From: DASZBX01 sp035943635
GTDB taxonomy: Bacteria > Actinomycetota > Actinomycetes > Streptomycetales > Catenulisporaceae
DNA length: 64,000 nt
Assembly (NCBI GenBank): GCA_035943635.1
Contig: DASZBX010000057.1
Span: 1-64,000, forward strand
Direction: 5' to 3'
The notes below the pieces were generated by a model. It made no database searches, had not been told where the DNA came from, and saw only the letters and a program-made list of their open reading frames with translations. Of this stretch, positions 58,848 to 64,000 are shown piece by piece. Positions within the stretch are counted from its first letter, which is position 1, and every line of letters begins with the position of its first letter. A program made the position numbers and the translations under genes.

Positions 58848-61800
58848 TCAGCCCGGCTGCCGGTCCGGGTTCGGCGGCTGCGCCTTGAGGTTGGCGGCCG
58901 GCAGCAGCACGTCGTTGACCAGGTAGTTCAGCAGGAACTTCTCGCCCAGGGTGAGCACCAGGTCCGGCGCGCCGCCGAGGTGGAAGAGTCGGCCGGAGAA
59001 CAGCTGGTGGCCCAGGGTCTTGGCCGCGCCGAAGCTGAGGTTGCCGACCAGGTTGCCGGCCATCCCCAGGCCGCCGGCCGCCAGCGCGTCGGTGCCGGTC
59101 AGCTTGATGTCGTCCTTGCCGATGCCGAAGATCGGGGCGGTGATCGCGGTGGACAGGAAGTTGCCGATCGCCGGGACCAGGACCGTGCCGGCCGCGTAGT
59201 CGTAGATCCCGGCGCGCCAGCGCTGCGGGTTCTCGTTGCCGGCCCACTCGTTGTCCCAGTACTTGTCGTTGTTGTACGGGTTGCGGTTGAAGTCCTTGCC
59301 GCCGTCGAGGTTGCGCAGACCGTCCCGGAAGCCCTTGAGCGCGGTCTCGGTCAGCACGCCGTACGCGCCCTTGACCCCGCTCTTGATCGCCCCGCCGAGG
59401 ATGATCCGGCCCCAGGCGTCGCCGGAGAAGTTCCAGTCGTCGGCCACCCCGGTGATCACGATGTTCGCCGCGACGTCGAACAGGAACTCCTGGGCCATGT
59501 CCAGCAGCACCTTCTCGGTGATCCGGCTCGACTCGCCGACGAAGCTGCCCACGGCGCCGTCCACCGGCTTGAACTCGAGGCGGTTGGGTTCCCGGATCCG
59601 CCGGTTCAGGCCGCGGAACGCGGTCAGCGGGCCCTTGTCCTCCCGTTCGGTGCCGACGATGGTCCACGTGCCGAGCGGGTCGACCTCCCAGACCCGCCCG
59701 GACGCCGACCGGTAGCGCACGAGCGTGCCCTGGGTGTTGGTCACCCGCCACTGCTTCTGGAAGGACTCCTTCTCCAGGAACAGGCCGGGCCGGCCGGCCA
59801 CCGGGGACCGTTCGCGCCAGACCGACCCGAAGTCGTACTCCTTCCAGGCGTCCGTGCCGGCGCCGGTGTACTCCCGGACCCGGCCGTCGGCCAGTTCGCG
59901 CAGGACGGTGCCGGCGGCGTCGGTGTCCCGCCAGGGGACCTCCTTCAGGCCGACCGGGCGCAGCGCGCCGTAGCTGCCGTCGGCCTGCTTCCAGGTGCGG
60001 TCGGCCACGGTGCCGGGGACCGGGGCGCCGTCGGCGTCGAACCTGGCCGAGTGCCAGACGTTGAGCGCGTCCGGTTCGGCCCGCAGCGACGTTCCCTCGT
60101 CCAGCGCCCGGAAATCCCGGACCAGGACCTTGTTGCCGCTGAGCGGGGCGGTCCGGAAGTCGGCGAACGAGTCGTCCCAGGCGCCGGTCCACCGGGTGTT
60201 GCGGCCGGAGATCCGCAGGCCCCCGGTGCCGTTCGGCCCGCGCCAGGCCCAGCTGCCCGCCCGCGGGTCCCCGTGCCCGGTGATCAGGGCCGGCGCCCCG
60301 GCCCCGGCCACGTGGCCGAAGGCGTCGTCGCGGCTCACGATCTGGTTCATCGTGTTGCGGGTGACCGACAGCTCCTGGCCGGTCAGCCGGGTCTGCGGGC
60401 CGACCGGCACGCTCGGGTCGTGGGCCGGCTTGACCGGGCCGAGGTAGTGCACGACGTCGCCGTTCGCCGCCGTGTGCCGCACCACCCACCGGTTGCCCGC
60501 CGCGTCCGCGAACGTGTCGGTCCAGTGCTTGCCGGAGAAGATCCGGATGCCCTGGGCGACGACGGTCTTCGTGCTGTCCAGTTCCCGCCAGTCCAGGGTG
60601 TTGCCCGGCCGCGCGCCGCCGGGGCCGAGAGTGAACGTGTCCCACTTGCCCTGGGCGTCGCGGCCGATCTCGACCGTGTTGCCGTTGTCCAGTTTGATCG
60701 CGCCGCGGGCGAACACGCCGTCGCCGGCGAAGTCGGAGAAGGACCCGTCCGGGGTCACGACCCGCACGCCGCGGGAGACGGCCGCGCCGCCGGCCGCCGG
60801 ATCGTGTTCGACCCACGTGAACACCTGGAACCGGGAGTCGCCGAACACCACGCCGTCGTGGGCGAAGTCGATCGCGCCCAGTTTCGAGCCCAGGGGCGAC
60901 CTGGCCAGGGTCTTGGACAGCGGGCCGCCGAGACTGCCGGGGGTCTTCCACAGGAAGTCCGGCGGGCGCTGCTCGGCGTACCGGGTGAAGGTCAGCGTGT
61001 GGCCGCCGGTCAGCAGGTCCTTGCTGCCGGTGTCCTTGCCCTGCTGCGAGATCTCCTTGAAGGAGTCCCGGACGTCGAACCGGCCGGCGGCCGGGTTCGG
61101 CGCGATGGTGTGCTCGCGGTAGTGGGTGGCGTGGCCGAAGGTGTTGAACGCGTTCCACCGGCGCTGCACCTGGACGGTCCGGCCGCCGATGGTGGCCGTG
61201 TCCTTCCAGCCGCCCGGGGTCCTGGTCCGCAGGCCGGTCAGCGCGAGGTCGCCGTCCTTGGTGAACCGGGACCACTGGAAGGTGCCATCGGGCATCTTCT
61301 CGGCCCGGATCAGGCCGCCGTCGATCGCGACCCGGTACTCCCGGACCGGGACGCCGAACCGGCCGACGTCCCACGAGGTCATGCCGTCGGCCTCGGTCGA
61401 GTAGTGCCGCCGCCCCCGGTCGACCAGGCCCTGGTCGTCCCAGGTGGTCCAGTGCCGGCTGCCGTTCGCGCCGCGCACCAGCTCCAGGCTCTGCCCGGTG
61501 GCCAGCGGTTCGCGCACGAACGCCGGGGTCTTGTCGGCCCCGGTCAGCACCAGGGAGCCGTCGTTGCGGCGCAGCACCGCGCCGGAGCCGTTGTAGGCGG
61601 CCTGGGGGCCGGCGCCGCGGCCGGCCGGCGGCCCGCCGCGGTCGGCCACCGGGCCGGCGGCGTCGCCGCGGGTCCAGCGCAGGGTGGCGAAGTCGACCTG
61701 GAAGGACTCGCCGGTCGCCTTCCCCCGAGGTGTCAGGATGCTGATGCGTTCGGTGAGGGGGGCGCCGTGGGCGTCGAACGTCCGGGTGTCGCCGGCGTGG

Positions 61801-64000
61801 GCGCCCCGAGTGTCGGTCAGGGTCAGGCGGCCGGTGGCCGGGTCCCGGCCGACCGTGAAGTGCGGGGCCGGGCCGGTGCCCGAGTGCAGGGCGGGCGCCG
61901 TCGCGCCCGCGTGGTCGAGCACGACGTGCATCCCGCTGATGTCCTGCAGGTTGACCCGCTCGGCGCGCACCGTGCCGGCCAGGCGGTCGTAGGTGGTGAA
62001 GGTGCCGAGGTCGGCGCCGGGCCGGGTGTCGGTGACGGTGAAGTGCCCGTCGGCGTCGCGGGTGGTCTGCAGGTGGCCGATCGCGCCGTTGGCGTCGTGG
62101 ATGGTGTACTGCGGCGGGTTGCCGGGGGTGTGGTCCGCCTCGATGTGCGTCCCGGCCGGCGCCCCGGCCAGGTCGTGCAGGTCTACGTCTTCTGCGTCCA
62201 GGCTGCCGTCGGCGCGGAAGCGGACCAGGTTGCCGGTGTTCCGGGTGAGGGTGAGCTCGCCGTTGGCGCCGAGGGTGAAGGCCCAGTCGGCCGGGGTGCC
62301 GCCGGGCGCCCGGAAGCGTGCGGTCCCGGCCGCGTAGTCGAGGCTGATCGTGTCCAGGGGCGTGCCGTTGTGGTCGAGGGTGGCGAAGCTGCGTCCGAGG
62401 ACGTGCCCGGTGGCGTCGAGCCTCAGCCATGAACCGTCTGCGGTGTTGGTGATGCGTAGGTCGCCGGTTGGGGTGATGGTCATGGTGAACGCGGTGTGTA
62501 GGCCGGTGCCGTCTGTCAGCGTGGCGGTGCCGCCGGGGTAGTCGACCTCCAGGTGGCCCAGGGCGGTGCCATTGTGGTCGATGGCGTTGATGCCGCGGCC
62601 GATGATCTGGCCGTTGCCGTCGAATCGGAGCCAGGTGCCGTTCGCGGCATTGGTCACCCGCAGGTCATTGGCCTGATGTACGACCACGGTGAAGGTGGTC
62701 TGTGCCCCGGCTCCGTCGGTCAGCGTGGCGGTGCCGCTGGGGTAGTCGACCTCCAGATGACCGAGGGCCGTGCCGTCGTGATCGAAGGTGCTGAGGTTCC
62801 GGCCGACCACGTGGCCGGTGCCGTCGAACCTCAGCCACGACCCGTCCGCCGCGTTCGTCACCCGCACATCATTGGCCTGATGCACGACCGAGGTGAACGC
62901 GGCCTGCAGGCCGGCTCCATCCGTCAGCGTGGCCGTGCCGCCGGGGTAGTCGACCTTCAGGTGCCCCAATGCGGTGCCGTCGTGGTCGACCGCGACAATG
63001 TCGCGGACGACCAGTCCGCCGCCCGCGTCGAACCGCCGGAACGTCCCGTCGGCCTGGTCGGTGATCTGGTGGGCGCCGCCGGTCAGGGCGTGGTAGGACA
63101 GTCCGTCCGTCTGCGCGCCGCCGGGAGCGTGCAGCGTGGCCGTGCCGCCGGTCAGGTCGATATTCAGGTGCCCCAGCGGTTGCCCCGCGTGGTCCGTGAC
63201 GTTGATTCCCTGCGCATGCAGGGTTCCGTCCGGCCGGTATTCGCGGAACACGTTCGCGTCGCCCGGGTCCGTCAGGCGGAACCCGTCGTGCGCGGCGGCC
63301 TCGGTCAGGTTGCCGACGTCCACCTGCTGGTTGGTGTGCACGTCCAGGACGGCGCCGGTCTCGTGCGGGCCGCCGTGGTCCAGGTAGAGCCGCAGGTTCG
63401 GGCCGAGCCCGCGCGTGGTGCGTATCGGCACGCCGGAGACCGGGTCGGCGGACAGGACCTGGTCGTTCGGGCGGCTTCCGCCGGGCAGCCGGGGGCGCGC
63501 CTTCAGCGAAGCGGTCAGCGCGGCGTGGTCGAGCGCGGCGAGCATCCCGGGGTCGGTGTCCAGGTGGTGCAGGGCGGCGGCGGCGTTGTTCAGGGCGGTG
63601 CCCGCCTCGTGCAGGTCGGCCGCGGCGTCGGCCTGCGCGGGGGTCAGTGCCTGCTTGCCCTTGAGGTCCGGCACGTGCGCCCAGGAGCCGACGCCGGACG
63701 CATCGTTGGCCGGATGGGCCAGCTCGAAGTTGGTCAGCGCACTGTCGTACTCGTGCCGGGCCTGCCGGAACTCGGTCCAGTGCACGGCGACGCGCTCGCT
63801 GGTCGGGTCGAACAGTCCGGTCTTGCCGGCCAGGTCCGGCGAGGTGAATTTCGAACCCTGAGTGCCGGCCAGGTGGGCGTCCAGCCCGTCCGTCCCGGTG
63901 CCGGCGCTGGAGACGGCCGGGATCGGCGCTTCGTTGTGCACCACGACCGGTGCGCCGTCCACGCCGGTCATCGGCGGAAGGTCGGCCGTGCCGGACGGTT
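58848..64000 (-). CDS. giant repeat protein, C-terminal part (toxin-like architecture), 5' end outside window
   Basis: At least 1707 residues plus codons running to base 64000, so the true start lies beyond the window. The N-terminal visible part has long helices, then about four tandem ~62-residue repeats ('HDGTALGHLKVDYPGGTATLTD', 'ADGSWLRFDGTGHVVGRN' types). Further YD/RHS-like beta repeats follow. The C-terminus has glycine-rich hydrophobic stretches ('ALAAGGLGMAGNLVGN') preceded by 'NRNPYNNDKYWDNEW'. This size and layout resemble secreted polymorphic-toxin proteins of actinomycetes. No toxin catalytic motif could be named. No immunity gene is evident downstream. Confidence 0.7.
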   Translation of the reverse strand, partial: PSGTADLPPMTGVDGAPVVVHNEAPIPAVSSAGTGTDGLDAHLAGTQGSKFTSPDLAGKTGLFDPTSERVAVHWTEFRQARHEYDSALTNFELAHPANDASGVGSWAHVPDLKGKQALTPAQADAAADLHEAGTALNNAAAALHHLDTDPGMLAALDHAALTASLKARPRLPGGSRPNDQVLSADPVSGVPIRTTRGLGPNLRLYLDHGGPHETGAVLDVHTNQQVDVGNLTEAAAHDGFRLTDPGDANVFREYRPDGTLHAQGINVTDHAGQPLGHLNIDLTGGTATLHAPGGAQTDGLSYHALTGGAHQITDQADGTFRRFDAGGGLVVRDIVAVDHDGTALGHLKVDYPGGTATLTDGAGLQAAFTSVVHQANDVRVTNAADGSWLRFDGTGHVVGRNLSTFDHDGTALGHLEVDYPSGTATLTDGAGAQTTFTVVVHQANDLRVTNAANGTWLRFDGNGQIIGRGINAIDHNGTALGHLEVDYPGGTATLTDGTGLHTAFTMTITPTGDLRITNTADGSWLRLDATGHVLGRSFATLDHNGTPLDTISLDYAAGTARFRAPGGTPADWAFTLGANGELTLTRNTGNLVRFRADGSLDAEDVDLHDLAGAPAGTHIEADHTPGNPPQYTIHDANGAIGHLQTTRDADGHFTVTDTRPGADLGTFTTYDRLAGTVRAERVNLQDISGMHVVLDHAGATAPALHSGTGPAPHFTVGRDPATGRLTLTDTRGAHAGDTRTFDAHGAPLTERISILTPRGKATGESFQVDFATLRWTRGDAAGPVADRGGPPAGRGAGPQAAYNGSGAVLRRNDGSLVLTGADKTPAFVREPLATGQSLELVRGANGSRHWTTWDDQGLVDRGRRHYSTEADGMTSWDVGRFGVPVREYRVAIDGGLIRAEKMPDGTFQWSRFTKDGDLALTGLRTRTPGGWKDTATIGGRTVQVQRRWNAFNTFGHATHYREHTIAPNPAAGRFDVRDSFKEISQQGKDTGSKDLLTGGHTLTFTRYAEQRPPDFLWKTPGSLGGPLSKTLARSPLGSKLGAIDFAHDGVVFGDSRFQVFTWVEHDPAAGGAAVSRGVRVVTPDGSFSDFAGDGVFARGAIKLDNGNTVEIGRDAQGKWDTFTLGPGGARPGNTLDWRELDSTKTVVAQGIRIFSGKHWTDTFADAAGNRWVVRHTAANGDVVHYLGPVKPAHDPSVPVGPQTRLTGQELSVTRNTMNQIVSRDDAFGHVAGAGAPALITGHGDPRAGSWAWRGPNGTGGLRISGRNTRWTGAWDDSFADFRTAPLSGNKVLVRDFRALDEGTSLRAEPDALNVWHSARFDADGAPVPGTVADRTWKQADGSYGALRPVGLKEVPWRDTDAAGTVLRELADGRVREYTGAGTDAWKEYDFGSVWRERSPVAGRPGLFLEKESFQKQWRVTNTQGTLVRYRSASGRVWEVDPLGTWTIVGTEREDKGPLTAFRGLNRRIREPNRLEFKPVDGAVGSFVGESSRITEKVLLDMAQEFLFDVAANIVITGVADDWNFSGDAWGRIILGGAIKSGVKGAYGVLTETALKGFRDGLRNLDGGKDFNRNPYNNDKYWDNEWAGNENPQRWRAGIYDYAAGTVLVPAIGNFLSTAITAPIFGIGKDDIKLTGTDALAAGGLGMAGNLVGNLSFGAAKTLGHQLFSGRLFHLGGAPDLVLTLGEKFLLNYLVNDVLLPAANLKAQPPNPDRQPG

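Noticed and set aside
57721..62430. Very long reverse-strand frame upstream of and continuous with the lipoprotein frame
   Set aside because: Only the last 251 codons have a start, ribosome site and lipobox. The rest runs opposite the ricin-like gene and in the wrong frame of the giant repeat gene.

Overview
The window is very GC-rich DNA with strong third-position G/C bias, ATGA/GTGA start-stop overlaps, SARP and StrR-type regulators, and long secreted proteins. All of this points to a filamentous actinomycete (Streptomyces, Catenulispora or a relative). No tRNA, rRNA or CRISPR array was seen. Most of the window is accessory: a biosynthetic gene cluster, a defence-like block, and several patches of broken genes and transposase remnants.

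Left edge (1-1.7 kb): decayed sequence holding a DDE transposase fragment, a SEFIR/TIR-like tail and a frameshifted TPR/CHAT-type gene.

Biosynthetic cluster (1.9-29.3 kb): an ABC exporter pair comes first. A strong hairpin and a C-rich, G-poor leader separate it from a tightly packed plus-strand operon: malonyl-ACP transacylase, acyl-AMP ligase, ACP, PLP aminotransferase, a stand-alone LanB-like protein, a SbnA/SbnB-like pair for L-2,3-diaminopropionate, ketoreductase, second ACP, FabZ-type dehydratase, a GNAT fused to an unknown domain, a GcvT-like protein, a single-chain KS-CLF fusion, a phosphopantetheinyl transferase and a condensation/PapA-like acyltransferase. An MFS exporter, a two-component system, a SARP regulator coupled to a UbiA prenyltransferase, and an ACP-like/AfsA-like hotdog protein follow. 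KS-CLF, KR, DH and discrete ACPs without an enoyl reductase fit a highly reducing type II PKS making a conjugated polyene. The diaminopropionate genes, the LanB-like protein and the condensation-like enzyme suggest that the polyenoyl chain is joined to an amino-acid-derived amine. The final product is not identifiable from sequence.

Middle (29.5-35.3 kb): a TPR membrane protein, an NB-ARC/WD40 pseudogene, a SRPBCC protein with a phytoene-desaturase-like FAD oxidoreductase, a catalase stub, and abutting IS256 and IS630 remnants.

Defence-like block (35.3-49.1 kb, minus strand): an unrecognised 561-residue protein, a 1554-residue SF2 helicase with a DUF1998-type C-terminus, then JetA, JetB and JetC of a type II Wadjet plasmid-defence system. 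The position where the JetD nuclease gene should start holds only a 52-codon stub next to the IS remnants, so Wadjet looks truncated.

Right part (49.3-64 kb): a secreted TolB/cell-wall-binding-repeat protein, a broken glycoside hydrolase, a partial ORF, an unusual SARP-M16 peptidase-membrane fusion, a StrR-like ParB regulator, a lipoprotein, a secreted ricin-like protein, and the C-terminal 1700+ residues of a giant repeat protein that runs off the right edge.
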